Source: an uncultured Dokdonia sp.
GTDB taxonomy: Bacteria > Bacteroidota > Bacteroidia > Flavobacteriales > Flavobacteriaceae
Reading direction: 5' to 3'
NCBI RefSeq assembly: GCF_937910895.1
Contig: NZ_CALEMI010000085.1
Location: 1 to 48,585, forward strand
Length of the DNA stretch: 48,585 bases
In this document: positions 35,567 to 44,378 of the stretch, piece after piece
Layout of the letters: each line of letters opens with the position of its first letter
Position numbering within the stretch: the stretch's first letter is position 1
The notes under the pieces: model-generated
What the model saw: the letters and a program-made list of their open reading frames with translations, nothing else
What the model was told of the DNA's origin: nothing
Databases searched by the model: none
Translations under genes and position numbers: made by a program

Positions 35567-35887
35567 CTACTCTTGCTTGGTTTTAACTTTTATTTTTTGA
35601 GGCGGTGTGGTCGATGGCTGAATGCCTCGTGGTTCCATCTTACGCGCCACATTACTTTCTATTTTTAGTTTCCAGAGTTTTAAGCGGGCATCTACAGACT
35701 CACTTCGCAACTCTTGCACTTTTTCTTTGAGCCTTGCTATTTCATGTACTTTCTCATCTGCACGATGCGAACTCGCAATCATGATGAGCGCTAGCACTGA
35801 AAGAAAAATAATCATACGCCAATTTTTAAAAGCCTCTTCATCTACCAGAAACTTTCCTTTGAGTATGTTATTTATTTTGCTCTTCAT
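35567..35887 (-). CDS. ftsL: FtsL-like cell division protein
   Basis: A 106-residue bitopic protein: a short cytoplasmic N-terminus, a hydrophobic helix (MIIFLSVLALIMIASS, about 26-41), then a periplasmic coiled coil (ARLKEKVQELRSESVDARLKL, written here in two halves ARLKEKVQELR and SESVDARLKL) and a basic, Pro-rich tail. It sits between rsmH and ftsI, the standard position of ftsL. The family is poorly conserved in sequence, so identity comes from topology and order. It ends 7 nt before ftsI and begins 4 nt after rsmH. Confidence 0.88.
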   Translation of the reverse strand: MKSKINNILKGKFLVDEEAFKNWRMIIFLSVLALIMIASSHRADEKVHEIARLKEKVQELRSESVDARLKLWKLKIESNVARKMEPRGIQPSTTPPQKIKVKTKQE

Positions 35888-35891
35888 CTTA

Positions 35892-36800
35892 TTAGATTCG
35901 TTCTGCTATACGCAGTTTTGCACTTCGTGCTCTATTGTTTTCTTTTATCTCTTTATGATCAGGAATAATCAGTTTTCCTACTTTCTTAAAAGGCACTTCA
36001 AAATTGCCATACACATCTTTTTCTGGTTCTCCTTCAAACAATCCATTTCGGATATACCGTTTTACAAGTCTATCTTCTAGCGAGTGGTACGAAATCAAAC
36101 TTAATCGACCTCCTGTTTCCAATAGATTCTCTGTTTGTAGCAAGAACTCCTTTAATACTTCTATTTCTTGATTTACCTCAATACGGATTGCTTGGTAAAT
36201 TTGTGCTAGGATTTTATGCTCTCTATGTTTTGGCAAAAATGGCTGTAAGACCTTTTTAAAATGCTCACTGGTTTTAATACGAGCCTCTTTACGTTCAGCT
36301 ATGATGGTTTGTGCAATTTTGGGCGCATTGCGTAACTCTCCGTATTGCCAAAAAACTTGTCGTAATGCTTCCTCTTCATATTTATTTACTACATGGTATG
36401 CAGAGAGTGAATCATTCTGGTTCATTCGCATATCCAGATCACTTTCAAATCGTGTAGAAAATCCTCTTTCGGCAACATCAAACTGATGGGAAGAAACTCC
36501 AAAATCTCCTAAAATACCATCTACTTTTTTTACATTATGAAAGCGTAAAAACCGTTTGATGTATCTAAAATTTTCAGGAATAAGCGTAAACCTATCGTCT
36601 GCTATAGCATTTTGCTGAGCGTCTTGATCCTGATCAAAAGCATATAGCCTCCCTTGATCACCAAGTCGATTCAAAATCTCCTTAGCGTGCCCTCCTCCAC
36701 CAAAAGTTACATCTACGTAAACACCATCTGGTTTTATATTGAGTCCGTCTACCGTCTCATGAAGTAATACAGGGTTATGATACTCCATCTGGCTCATCAT
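35892..36800 (-). CDS. rsmH: 16S rRNA (cytosine(1402)-N4)-methyltransferase
   Basis: The SAM-dependent methyltransferase long known as MraW. The 302-residue protein contains YHNPVLLHETVDGL, the SAM motif VDVTFGGGGHAKEIL, FGVSSHQFD.AERGFS and SYHSLEDRLVKR. ATGs at 36800, 36797 and 36788 are all possible. The first is used here because flavobacterial homologues often have a few residues before MEYHNPVLL. In either case the start lies inside mraZ, overlapping it by 14-26 nt, so translation is coupled. Confidence 0.96.
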   Translation of the reverse strand: MMSQMEYHNPVLLHETVDGLNIKPDGVYVDVTFGGGGHAKEILNRLGDQGRLYAFDQDQDAQQNAIADDRFTLIPENFRYIKRFLRFHNVKKVDGILGDFGVSSHQFDVAERGFSTRFESDLDMRMNQNDSLSAYHVVNKYEEEALRQVFWQYGELRNAPKIAQTIIAERKEARIKTSEHFKKVLQPFLPKHREHKILAQIYQAIRIEVNQEIEVLKEFLLQTENLLETGGRLSLISYHSLEDRLVKRYIRNGLFEGEPEKDVYGNFEVPFKKVGKLIIPDHKEIKENNRARSAKLRIAERI

Positions 36801-37248
36801 TTTGGTCTCCCATTACTTCTTCTGCTAAATCTGCAAAATCTAATGCAGCTTCATCAATCGCTTTTTCATACATATCCTTATCCCATATTTCTAATACGTT
36901 GATTGCTGCGTTGACAACAATCTCTTTCTTGGTCTGCGCAAAGGCATGCAAATCTTTTGAAATAAGAATACGCCCTGAACTATCTATTTCCACAAGTTTT
37001 ACCCCTGCATTGAAACGACGTATAAACTCATCATTCTTTTTATTGAATCTGTTGAGTTTGTTTACTTTTTGTGAAAGTGCATTCCACTCTGCCATAGGAT
37101 ACAGTTCTAAACATTTTTGAAACACAGCACGCTTGAGCACGAAGCCGTCCTGAAGGACAGATGCTAACTGCTTTTTAAATGCTTGAGGCAGCATGAGCCT
37201 GCCTTTAGCATCTATTTTACATTCGTATGTTCCAATTAAATTAAGCAC
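36775..37248 (-). CDS. mraZ: Transcriptional regulator MraZ
   Basis: The first gene of the dcw cluster. The 157-residue protein carries two AbrB-like half-domains: IGTYECKIDAKGRLMLPQAF near the N-terminus and VEIDSSGRILISKDL near residue 90. In other bacteria MraZ binds repeated sites in front of its own gene and regulates the cluster. A candidate minus-strand -7 element, TATATTTG at 37285-37278, lies about 30 nt upstream of the start. I did not find a clear repeated MraZ box. Confidence 0.96.
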   Translation of the reverse strand: MLNLIGTYECKIDAKGRLMLPQAFKKQLASVLQDGFVLKRAVFQKCLELYPMAEWNALSQKVNKLNRFNKKNDEFIRRFNAGVKLVEIDSSGRILISKDLHAFAQTKKEIVVNAAINVLEIWDKDMYEKAIDEAALDFADLAEEVMGDQNDEPDGVS

Positions 37249-37554
37249 TCGTTTTCTAGAAAATCAGGTTTATCAATCAAATATATAAGAAAAAACTGCA
37301 CATTTTACCACTTTATTGCACTTTGTTGATAAGTTTTACCACTAGAGGGGCTTTATACACAGACTGTTTATAACTATTTGGAGTGAGGCTAAGAATGTTT
37401 TCGCGAAAGCGCACCTCTAAAATGTATCAGCCTGAACACGCTCTTTTTTGTAAAAAAACAAGGCAACTTTTTACTTTTGAAGCATTTACAAAATAAAGAT
37501 TGCAATACGGGGGAAATACTTATATTTGCGATTGGCTTAGGCTTAATCACAACT
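37249..37554. promoter_or_regulatory. Divergent promoter region, mraZ and alpha/beta hydrolase
   Basis: Minus strand: TATATTTG (37285-37278) fits the TAnnTTTG -7 consensus for mraZ, without a clear -33 TTG. Plus strand: TTG (37500-37502), an 18-nt spacer and TATATTTG (37521-37528) form a good Bacteroidota promoter for the hydrolase. The region also carries GTTTTCGCGAAAGCGC (37397-37412), a variant of the dispersed palindrome. Confidence 0.65.
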
Positions 37555-38319
37555 ATGAAGCACGAACTAAAAACCGAAGGCAAATTCACATATTTAGAAG
37601 AAGGTGAAGGCACTCCTATTATCATCCTACACGGACTGATGGGGGGCTTGAGTAACTTTGACAAAGTCACTGACTTCTTTTCTGGAAATGGCTATAAAGT
37701 CGTTATTCCTGAACTACCTGTGTATTCTATGCCGCTTATAAAAACAGGTGTAAAAAGCTTTGCAAAATATCTCAAAGAATTTATAGACCATAAAAAATAC
37801 AAAGAGGTTATCTTATTAGGAAACTCTATGGGAGGTCATGTAGGCCTGTACCACAGCAAAGTATATCCAAAAAAAGTAAAAGCACTTGTTATTACTGGAA
37901 GTTCTGGTTTATATGAAAGTGCCATGGGTGAAAGTTATCCTAAACGTGGTGATTATGAGTATATTAAAAAGAAAGCGCAAGGTGTTTTTTACAATCCAGA
38001 GATTGCAACCAAAGAGATTGTAGACGGCGTATATGATACTGTCAATGATCGAAATAAATTACTAAAAACACTCGCTATTGCAAAAAGTGCTATAAGACAT
38101 AATATGGCACAAGATCTTCCTGAAATGCATACACCCACTTGTATTATTTGGGGAAAACAAGATAGTGTTACACCACCTGAAGTTGCAGAAGATTTTAATA
38201 AACTGCTTCCTGACTCTGATTTATTTTGGATAGACAAATGTGGTCATGCCGCTATGATGGAACAACCAGATGCTTTTAATGAGATCTTATTAAACTGGTT
38301 AAAAGATCGCAATTTTTAA
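37555..38319 (+). CDS. Alpha/beta-fold hydrolase
   Basis: A 254-residue hydrolase. Visible motifs are HGLMGG (oxyanion region), nucleophile elbow GNSMGGH with the catalytic Ser, a probable Asp in IWGKQDSVTP and the catalytic His in CGHAAMMEQP. The substrate is unknown. I chose the ATG at 37555 because a good promoter (37500-37528) lies just upstream. The ATG at 37477 would sit in front of that promoter and adds a segment unlike the family. It ends 12 nt before engB, so the two are probably co-transcribed. Confidence 0.9.
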   Translation: MKHELKTEGKFTYLEEGEGTPIIILHGLMGGLSNFDKVTDFFSGNGYKVVIPELPVYSMPLIKTGVKSFAKYLKEFIDHKKYKEVILLGNSMGGHVGLYHSKVYPKKVKALVITGSSGLYESAMGESYPKRGDYEYIKKKAQGVFYNPEIATKEIVDGVYDTVNDRNKLLKTLAIAKSAIRHNMAQDLPEMHTPTCIIWGKQDSVTPPEVAEDFNKLLPDSDLFWIDKCGHAAMMEQPDAFNEILLNWLKDRNF

Positions 38320-38331
38320 TATCCCTTTCGT

Positions 38332-38937
38332 ATGCAAGTCAAATCGGCAGAATTTGTAGTAAGCAACTCTGATGCTTCCAAGTGCCCTAACACGATGATT
38401 CCTGAATATGCTTTTATAGGAAGGTCTAATGTTGGAAAGTCTTCGTTAATTAATATGCTTACCAATAAAAAAAGTCTTGCAAAAACGTCTGGGCGACCAG
38501 GAAAAACCCAACTGATTAATCATTTTTTGATTAATAAAAATTGGCACCTTGTGGATTTGCCTGGGTATGGATATGCACGTGTTTCCAAAAAAGACAAGAA
38601 GTACTTTCAGAAATTCATCACTGATTATTTAGAACATCGCGAACAGTTACTTTCTGCTTTTGTGCTCGTAGACTCACGTCACGAACCTCAACCTATCGAC
38701 ACTGAATTTATGGAATACCTTGGAGAACGAGAGATTCCGTTTTCGATCATATTTACAAAAGCTGATAAGCTGAAACCAAAAGCGCTTGAGCGAAATATAG
38801 AAGCTTACAAAAAGACCTTGCTAGATGGGGTTTGGTTTGAATTTCCTAACTACTTTGTAAGTAGTGCTTCTAATAACACTGGGAAAGATGAAATCCTCAA
38901 CTATATAGACATTATAAATGCTAATCTTAAGCAGTAG
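38332..38937 (+). CDS. engB: Ribosome-biogenesis GTPase EngB (YihA/YsxC)
   Basis: A 201-residue essential-type GTPase involved in large-subunit assembly. All G motifs are visible: GRSNVGKSSLINML (G1), GKTQLINHF (G2), DLPGYGYA (G3), TKADKL (G4) and SSASNNTG (G5). It follows the hydrolase by 12 nt and overlaps the convergent minus-strand gene by 11 nt at its 3' end, leaving no room for a terminator between the two. Confidence 0.96.
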   Translation: MQVKSAEFVVSNSDASKCPNTMIPEYAFIGRSNVGKSSLINMLTNKKSLAKTSGRPGKTQLINHFLINKNWHLVDLPGYGYARVSKKDKKYFQKFITDYLEHREQLLSAFVLVDSRHEPQPIDTEFMEYLGEREIPFSIIFTKADKLKPKALERNIEAYKKTLLDGVWFEFPNYFVSSASNNTGKDEILNYIDIINANLKQ

Positions 38938-39307
38938 TATCTAATTGCTTTATAAATCTTTCGATTCTCTGTATTAACATCTCTACCGAAACTATTTCTT
39001 GAAAATCTTGAGCTATCATAAAAGGTTGTAAGCCCTGCGCATCAGAAATGAGAATAACAGGAAAGGTGTATTTAGGCAACCACTTTGATTTATATTTTTT
39101 AAGAAATTGATCTTTGTAGAGGAATTCCATATCAATAAGATGTGTATCACGAAATTTCTTCCAAGTTCGCTTCTCTGAAAAACGTCCATGAGTTAAACCA
39201 CACAAATCACACGCATAAGTAGTAGGACTGACTATTTTATGAGCGATGTCTACCCACGTGTTTACCACTCCAGAATTTGCATTGTACACAAAGATGAGTT
39301 TTCTCAT
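38927..39307 (-). CDS. Small CxxC-containing protein, unknown function
   Basis: A 126-residue protein. A CDLC motif (C33-x2-C36) lies in TYACDLCGLTHGRF, followed by a basic stretch (KRTWKKFRD) and a segment (LPKYTFPVILISDAQGLQPFMIAQDF) that alternates like beta-alpha structure. The CxxC could bind metal or be redox-active, but the placement is not that of a typical thioredoxin. It is 10 nt from gldC and on the same strand as gldC and gldB, so it may end that operon. Family not recognised. Confidence 0.65.
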   Translation of the reverse strand: MRKLIFVYNANSGVVNTWVDIAHKIVSPTTYACDLCGLTHGRFSEKRTWKKFRDTHLIDMEFLYKDQFLKKYKSKWLPKYTFPVILISDAQGLQPFMIAQDFQEIVSVEMLIQRIERFIKQLDTTA

Positions 39308-39317
39308 TTATATAAAA

Positions 39318-39656
39318 TTACTCCTTCTTAAGATTAAGATGTTCTGCAAAATAATCGCAAAAATCTTGCATGGTATCACTCATCTTATCGTTACCCGTAG
39401 CTCTTCTAAAGGTGTTTGTCATCCCTACGAGGGTTTGATGAAAAAATACTTGCATCTCATCTACAGGCATATCTTTGGTCCATAGATCTATACTTACTGC
39501 TTCTTGATTTTGATGATCCCATAAAGAGAGTAACATAGATTTTGCAGGTTCATTTGCGACGCCTCCATCTCTAGCAGTCCATGCCATTTTTTCTGGCACT
39601 CTGTTTTCATCTAACGCTACTTCTATTTTTATATGTGTCTTATGCTCAATTGCCAT
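39318..39656 (-). CDS. gldC: Gliding motility protein GldC
   Basis: A 112-residue soluble protein recognisable from HKTHIKIEVALDENRVPEKMAW and from DLWTKDMPVDEMQVFFHQTL. It is one of the gliding-associated Gld proteins of Bacteroidota and is usually encoded beside gldB, as here (2-nt gap). Its exact biochemical role is not established. Presence suggests, but does not prove, that the organism can glide or has the linked type IX system, whose other genes are not in this window. Confidence 0.92.
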   Translation of the reverse strand: MAIEHKTHIKIEVALDENRVPEKMAWTARDGGVANEPAKSMLLSLWDHQNQEAVSIDLWTKDMPVDEMQVFFHQTLVGMTNTFRRATGNDKMSDTMQDFCDYFAEHLNLKKE

Positions 39657-39658
39657 AA

Positions 39659-40606
39659 TTAAGGTTTATATTTTGCATTATTAAAAATTGTTTCTGCGTC
39701 TTGCAGTAACATATTTTGAAGAGAAATCTCATTTTTATTCATATAAGAGGCTACAATCTTATATCCGATATATCTTCCTAGCCTTCCTGGAGTTTCATTA
39801 TCAAAAGCTAACTGAAACTTAGAAAAAGGAGCAGGATCTATAAATCGTGAGAGTAATTTTTTATCTGTACTATACAAGCTTTTACTTGACACAAAGTACT
39901 CCCACATACTTACTTCATTTTCTTCTGCAAACGCATATTCATCTGCGGTGTATGAAAAAACTTCATGGATTGGTTTCTGACTTAACAAGGTTTCCATGAG
40001 ATACAACTGCTTACCTTCGTAAATCATTTGCGCTAAAAATGTAGCCATTTGTGGTCGGGATACCTTCGCTTTCGCGAAAGCGGACGCCACATCCACATCA
40101 ATCTGTTCTTTTCTAAAGTTTTTTGATTTATATTTTTGAACCCCATCGTAGAAGTAATGGTCTTCTCCTAAATAGTTATCTAATCCTATAAGCAATAACG
40201 TGTCTGCCAACACCACTTTATTTCTGACTTCTGTAATAATCGTAATCACTTTAGGCACTGGAGTTTTAGGAAAATAATACTGTATATGTTTATACAACAA
40301 CTCTAAATCTTCTTCTATCTGATCGGTATCTTTAAAAGCGACATCCACCTCTGTCTCTAACTCTTTTTGTAATGTATCTGACAGTTTTTCCACCCAAAAG
40401 TCATCACTATATTGCTTTGAAAACAAATATGGATACTTACTTTTCAAGTCGGGCAACTCTGCTGGAGTCGTATTTGCAAACAGCCTATCAAAACGATCTA
40501 TCTTTATGTCTACAGACATAGCCGCTATATCTGGATTTAATTGAGTGTCGTTTTTGCAGGCTACAAAAGCGACTAAAATCAACATCATACCAAGTATTTT
40601 CTTCAT
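39659..40606 (-). CDS. gldB: Gliding motility lipoprotein GldB
   Basis: A 315-residue protein. Starting at the ATG at 40606 gives MKKILGMMLILVAFVACKN with a lipobox-like FVAC (C17), so it is a lipoprotein. The longer frame to 40654 would put 16 basic residues before the signal sequence. Later motifs include IDRFDRLFA, GLDNYLGEDHYFYDG and RLGRYIGYKIVASYM. A candidate promoter -7 element lies at 40686-40679. A perfect dispersed palindrome (40067-40082) lies in the gene and encodes SAFAKA. Confidence 0.92.
   Translation of the reverse strand: MKKILGMMLILVAFVACKNDTQLNPDIAAMSVDIKIDRFDRLFANTTPAELPDLKSKYPYLFSKQYSDDFWVEKLSDTLQKELETEVDVAFKDTDQIEEDLELLYKHIQYYFPKTPVPKVITIITEVRNKVVLADTLLLIGLDNYLGEDHYFYDGVQKYKSKNFRKEQIDVDVASAFAKAKVSRPQMATFLAQMIYEGKQLYLMETLLSQKPIHEVFSYTADEYAFAEENEVSMWEYFVSSKSLYSTDKKLLSRFIDPAPFSKFQLAFDNETPGRLGRYIGYKIVASYMNKNEISLQNMLLQDAETIFNNAKYKP
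40067..40082. repeat. Dispersed palindrome inside gldB
   Basis: A perfect CGCTTTCGCGAAAGCG in the coding region, read in frame as part of SAFAKA. Confidence 0.85.
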
Positions 40607-40678
40607 GTGAATTTGTATCTTTAGGCTTCTTAAACGTAAGAAAATAAAATTCATTTTTTAACCTGTCATTTAAAAATG

Positions 40679-40686
40679 CAAAAATA
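40679..40686 (-). promoter_or_regulatory. Candidate -7 element for the gldB-gldC operon
   Basis: TATTTTTG on the minus strand matches TAnnTTTG and would start transcription about 65 nt before the gldB ATG. No well-spaced -33 TTG was found, so confidence is limited. Confidence 0.4.
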
Positions 40687-40712
40687 CGGGTTACAAACTT
40701 AAAGACATCGAT

Positions 40713-41504
40713 ATGCAAGAGGATAAAGTAGTAGATTATATTGTAAACTGGTTAAAAGAATATGCTACCAATGCTAAGATGAGTGGTTTTACAGTTGGGA
40801 TAAGTGGCGGGATAGATAGTGCGCTTACTTCTACACTTTGCGCTAAAACTGGGTTTCCAACACTTTGTGTAGAAATGCCTATTCACCAAGCTCAAAGTCA
40901 GGTTTCAAGGGGGCGAGAGCATATTGCACAACTCAAAGAGCGCTTTCCCAATGTCTCTAGCATAGAAGTAGACCTCACTCCTTTTTTTGAAACCTTCAAA
41001 ACGGCAGTTCCTGATGCATCTGATAATGAGAATTTATTTTTAAGTCTTGCTAACTCACGCGCAAGAATGAGAATGACCACTTTATATTATTTTGCAGGAT
41101 TACACAAGTATCTTGTAGCTGGGACTGGGAATAAAGTAGAAGATTTTGGTGTTGGATTTTATACAAAATATGGAGATGGTGGTGTTGACCTCAGCCCAAT
41201 TGCAGATTTAATGAAGTCTGACGTATTTAAACTTGCGGCGGCTGTTCAAGTTCCTGAGCGTATTTTACAAGCAAAACCTACTGACGGATTGTGGGGTGAT
41301 GACCGTACCGATGAAGACCAAATAGGTGCCACGTATGATCAATTAGAATGGGCTATGCAACAAGACGAAAAAGGAAAAATTGACAAGGATTTTGAAGGCG
41401 AAGAAAGACGTGTTTTTGCACTTTATAAAAGACTAAATAATGCAAACCAACACAAAATGTTACCGATACCTGTATGCGAAATACCCGTTCATCTATTTAA
41501 ATAA
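40713..41504 (+). CDS. nadE: NAD+ synthase, ammonia-dependent type
   Basis: Amidates deamido-NAD to NAD. The 263-residue protein has the PP-loop GISGGIDSALTS (28-39), NSRARMRMTTLYYFAG, GTGNKVEDFGVGF and TKYGDGGVDLSPIADL. It lacks an N-terminal glutaminase domain, so it should use ammonia. It is divergent from gldB with a 106-nt gap, an arrangement seen in other flavobacteria. Confidence 0.96.
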   Translation: MQEDKVVDYIVNWLKEYATNAKMSGFTVGISGGIDSALTSTLCAKTGFPTLCVEMPIHQAQSQVSRGREHIAQLKERFPNVSSIEVDLTPFFETFKTAVPDASDNENLFLSLANSRARMRMTTLYYFAGLHKYLVAGTGNKVEDFGVGFYTKYGDGGVDLSPIADLMKSDVFKLAAAVQVPERILQAKPTDGLWGDDRTDEDQIGATYDQLEWAMQQDEKGKIDKDFEGEERRVFALYKRLNNANQHKMLPIPVCEIPVHLFK

Positions 41505-41625
41505 ACGTTTTGTCGATTTATAATTAAAAATCATTACATCCGATTCTTTTCTTTGTAAATTCGAAAACCCTAAACAAGTTCCCCCTTAAATGACTTGTTC
41601 TGTAACATATTGAAACACATATTCT

Positions 41626-42267
41626 ATGGACAAAGTTCTAATTGCGGACCATCACCCAATCACTAGAAAGGGGATTACCTCAATTTTAAACAACGAAGGA
41701 AATTATGAAGTCATCAGCACCATAAGTGATGGAAATGATTTATTAAAAGTACTTACAAAAACTGAAGTGGATATTCTAATACTTGAAATAGATATCCCAA
41801 ATCTCAACAGCATTACAGCTATAAAAGCTATAAAAAGAGAATTCCCTCATGTGAAAATTCTCGTACTAAGCTGCCATCCTGAAGAAATGTACGCACTTAG
41901 CGCTATTAAGTATGGTGCTGCTGGATATGTCTCAAAAACAGCTTCTATACAACGCGTGCTTGATGCTATAAATCAAATTCAACGTGGTGGTATTTACCTG
42001 AATGAATCGTTAAGCAAACGACTTATAAGTGACGGTAATACGACACAAGGGCTTGCTTATAAATATATGAAGTTGTCTAGTAGAGAGATCGAGGTTCTCA
42101 ATCTTTTATCAAACGGAAAGCGAAACAAAGAGATCGCAGCCAACTTAAATATCAACGAAAAAACGGTAAGTACTTATAAAATGCGTTTGCTTAAAAAACT
42201 TGAAGCTCAAAATGTAGCCGAATTAATAAAGCACGCTCGTTTACTACAAAACACCACAAATATTTAG
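41626..42267 (+). CDS. NarL/LuxR-type response regulator with atypical receiver
   Basis: A 213-residue protein with a receiver domain (1-120) and a LuxR-type HTH (150-207: LSSREIEVLNLL, NKEIAANLNINEKTVSTY). By alignment to the NarL pattern (D-L-I-L-L-D-L-N-M-P) the phosphoacceptor Asp is replaced by Glu54 in DILILEIDIP. The acidic pair is also reduced (ADHHP, D8-H9 in place of D-D). The conserved Ser82 and Lys104 remain. It may therefore act without phosphorylation, with Glu imitating the charged state. No kinase gene adjoins it. It overlaps dnaG tail to tail by 4 nt. Confidence 0.92.
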   Translation: MDKVLIADHHPITRKGITSILNNEGNYEVISTISDGNDLLKVLTKTEVDILILEIDIPNLNSITAIKAIKREFPHVKILVLSCHPEEMYALSAIKYGAAGYVSKTASIQRVLDAINQIQRGGIYLNESLSKRLISDGNTTQGLAYKYMKLSSREIEVLNLLSNGKRNKEIAANLNINEKTVSTYKMRLLKKLEAQNVAELIKHARLLQNTTNI

Positions 42268-44234
42268 AATATAACGCTTATACCTAGTTTTTCTGCTAGC
42301 AATTTCAGAAGCTGTCTGTATAAAAGTATTTCTTCTATGATTTCTCTATTATTTGAGTTATTAATACACTTATCCATGAGTCCCTTAATTCTTTTTTGAA
42401 TAAGATAGTATCTCATTTTCCAAATAGTTTGTGTTACTTTCCGAACAACTTGATCTTCCAATTTAACCACGAAAACTTGTTGAGAATCCCATCTATGGAG
42501 TGGAATTTGCTCATACTTCATAAGAATAGTAGATACTAAAGAACTTTCATCATTATTTAAATCTTTCAACAACTCATCAAGTTTAAGCTCGCTATTAGTA
42601 TTACAGTTTAAGATTATTTTGTTGTATATATTTTGGAAATCTCTATTAGAAAATTCAATCTCATCTTCCTGCAAATCAAGATATATCTTTTCATAAACTT
42701 TTAATTCTCTTTTTACTTCTTCAAACAAGTTTTCAGGATCGTCAGAATCTGATATAAATATTTCCTCATAAATGTCTTGTTGATTTGAATGTAAAATCAA
42801 TGATTCAATTAATATTTTTTCAAGTTCAACAATACGGTCTACTTTTTCAATCGTACCTTCTCTTTGATCTGGTACTTTAGAAAGAGCGTCTGAAGCCCCA
42901 CTTGTATTTCCTTTTTTTACCGCTTCTTTTTTATTCTTATTAAGGATTTGAGCAAGTGTATTATACAACACAGCTTCCGAAATCTCCATAATACGAGAAC
43001 ACTCTTGTACATAGATTTCTCGTTTAATGGTGTCTGGTATTTTCGAAATACTCTCCACCATATCTCGCACCGTGCTTGCTTTCTTCACAGGATCACCTGC
43101 GGCTTCTTCCACAAGCAAGTTGGCTTTATACTGAATAAAATCTTTTGAATTGGCATTAAAATAAGCCAGAATATCTTCTTTGTTATGCTTTCGCGAAAAG
43201 CTATCAGGATCTTCTCCCTCTGGAAATGAACATACTTTAACGTTCATTCCTTGTTCCAGAATTAAATCAATTCCACGTAACGCGGCTCTTTGTCCTGCGG
43301 CATCGCCGTCAAAGAGGACTGTAATATTTTTAGTAAGCCGATTGATTAATCGTATTTGCTCTGGCGTAAGTGCTGTTCCAGAAGAAGATACTACATTTTC
43401 TATCCCCGATTGGTGCATCTGGATCACGTCTGTGTATCCTTCTACCAGATAGCAATTATCTTCTTTAGCTATGGATTGTTTTGCGTAGTAAATTCCATAC
43501 AGCACCTTACTTTTATGATAGATATCACTCTCTGGCGAATTAAGGTATTTTGCTGCTTTTTTATCACTCGTTAAAATACGTCCTCCAAATCCAAGAACAC
43601 GACCACTCATTGAGTGAATAGGGAACATCACACGTCCTTTAAAGCGGTCAAATTGCTTTTCATCCTTGACAATGGTAAGCCCTGTTTTTTCTAAGAATTC
43701 TAACTTATACCCTTTACGTAAAGCCTCACTTGTAAAAGCATCCCATTGGTCTGGATTATATCCTAGCTCAAACTTCTTAATCGTTTCTGGTGTAAACCCA
43801 CGTTCTTTAAAATAAGTACCTCCTATGGCTTTTCCTTGCTCTGAATTTAATAATGTTTTGTGGTAGTAGTCCCGTGCATATTCACTTACGATGTATAGAT
43901 TTTCTCTAATGGTCGCTTGCTCTTTTTGCTCATCGGTTTGCTCGGTCTCATCGACCTCTATATTGTATTTTTTTGCAAGGTATTTAATTGCTTCAGGATA
44001 GGTAAAGTGCTCATGCTCCATTAAGAATGCAACAGAGTTCCCTCCTTTTCCACTTGAAAAATCCTTCCAAATCTGCTTTACAGGAGAGACCATAAAACTA
44101 GGCGTACGCTCATCAGAGAACGGGCTTAATCCTTTAAAGTTACTTCCTGATTTTTTAAGCACCACAAAATCTCCGATCACCTCCTCTACACGAGCAGTTT
44201 CAAAAACTTTATCTATGGTTTCTTTTGAGATCAA
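42264..44234 (-). CDS. dnaG: DNA primase
   Basis: Makes RNA primers for replication. The 656-residue protein has the N-terminal fold (FKGLSPFSDERTPSF, KDFSSGKGGNSVAFL), an RNA-polymerase core (LNSPESDIYHKSKVLYG read as two pieces) and Toprim motifs VEGYTDV and LFDGDAAGQ. The four zinc ligands of the usual CHC2 ribbon are absent: by alignment Cys, His, Cys, Cys are replaced by S37, S40, D58 and S61. The rest of that domain is well kept. I believe this is a lineage trait in flavobacteria. A variant palindrome (43187-43201) encodes SFSRK. Confidence 0.95.
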   Translation of the reverse strand: MISKETIDKVFETARVEEVIGDFVVLKKSGSNFKGLSPFSDERTPSFMVSPVKQIWKDFSSGKGGNSVAFLMEHEHFTYPEAIKYLAKKYNIEVDETEQTDEQKEQATIRENLYIVSEYARDYYHKTLLNSEQGKAIGGTYFKERGFTPETIKKFELGYNPDQWDAFTSEALRKGYKLEFLEKTGLTIVKDEKQFDRFKGRVMFPIHSMSGRVLGFGGRILTSDKKAAKYLNSPESDIYHKSKVLYGIYYAKQSIAKEDNCYLVEGYTDVIQMHQSGIENVVSSSGTALTPEQIRLINRLTKNITVLFDGDAAGQRAALRGIDLILEQGMNVKVCSFPEGEDPDSFSRKHNKEDILAYFNANSKDFIQYKANLLVEEAAGDPVKKASTVRDMVESISKIPDTIKREIYVQECSRIMEISEAVLYNTLAQILNKNKKEAVKKGNTSGASDALSKVPDQREGTIEKVDRIVELEKILIESLILHSNQQDIYEEIFISDSDDPENLFEEVKRELKVYEKIYLDLQEDEIEFSNRDFQNIYNKIILNCNTNSELKLDELLKDLNNDESSLVSTILMKYEQIPLHRWDSQQVFVVKLEDQVVRKVTQTIWKMRYYLIQKRIKGLMDKCINNSNNREIIEEILLYRQLLKLLAEKLGISVIF

Positions 44235-44378
44235 TCTTTAAAAAAGTTAGTCTGTAAAAATAGGAAAAACCTCGGTCATAGATCAGAAAACTGCGAGTAA
44301 AGAAAATTCCGCTTTCGCGAAAGCGGAACACTTACACGAAAACGGAACTTCAATAAAAACAACCTAGCTTCTTTATGC
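44235..44378. other. Gap between the outer-membrane protein gene and dnaG, with a long palindrome
   Basis: The dispersed palindrome is extended here to a perfect 22 nt, TTCCGC-TTTCGCGAAA-GCGGAA (44307-44328). On the minus strand it is followed by TTTTCTTT, so it could act as the terminator for the outer-membrane protein gene (stop at 44379). A weak dnaG promoter should also lie here. Confidence 0.6.

Noticed and set aside
37477-37554. N-terminal extension of the alpha/beta hydrolase
   Set aside because: A good TTG / TATATTTG promoter lies at 37500-37528, inside the extension, so the ATG at 37555 is the likely start.
44307-44328. Long palindrome as an operator specific to dnaG
   Set aside because: It is a member of the dispersed palindrome family found across the window; a site-specific role cannot be claimed, though it may help terminate transcription.
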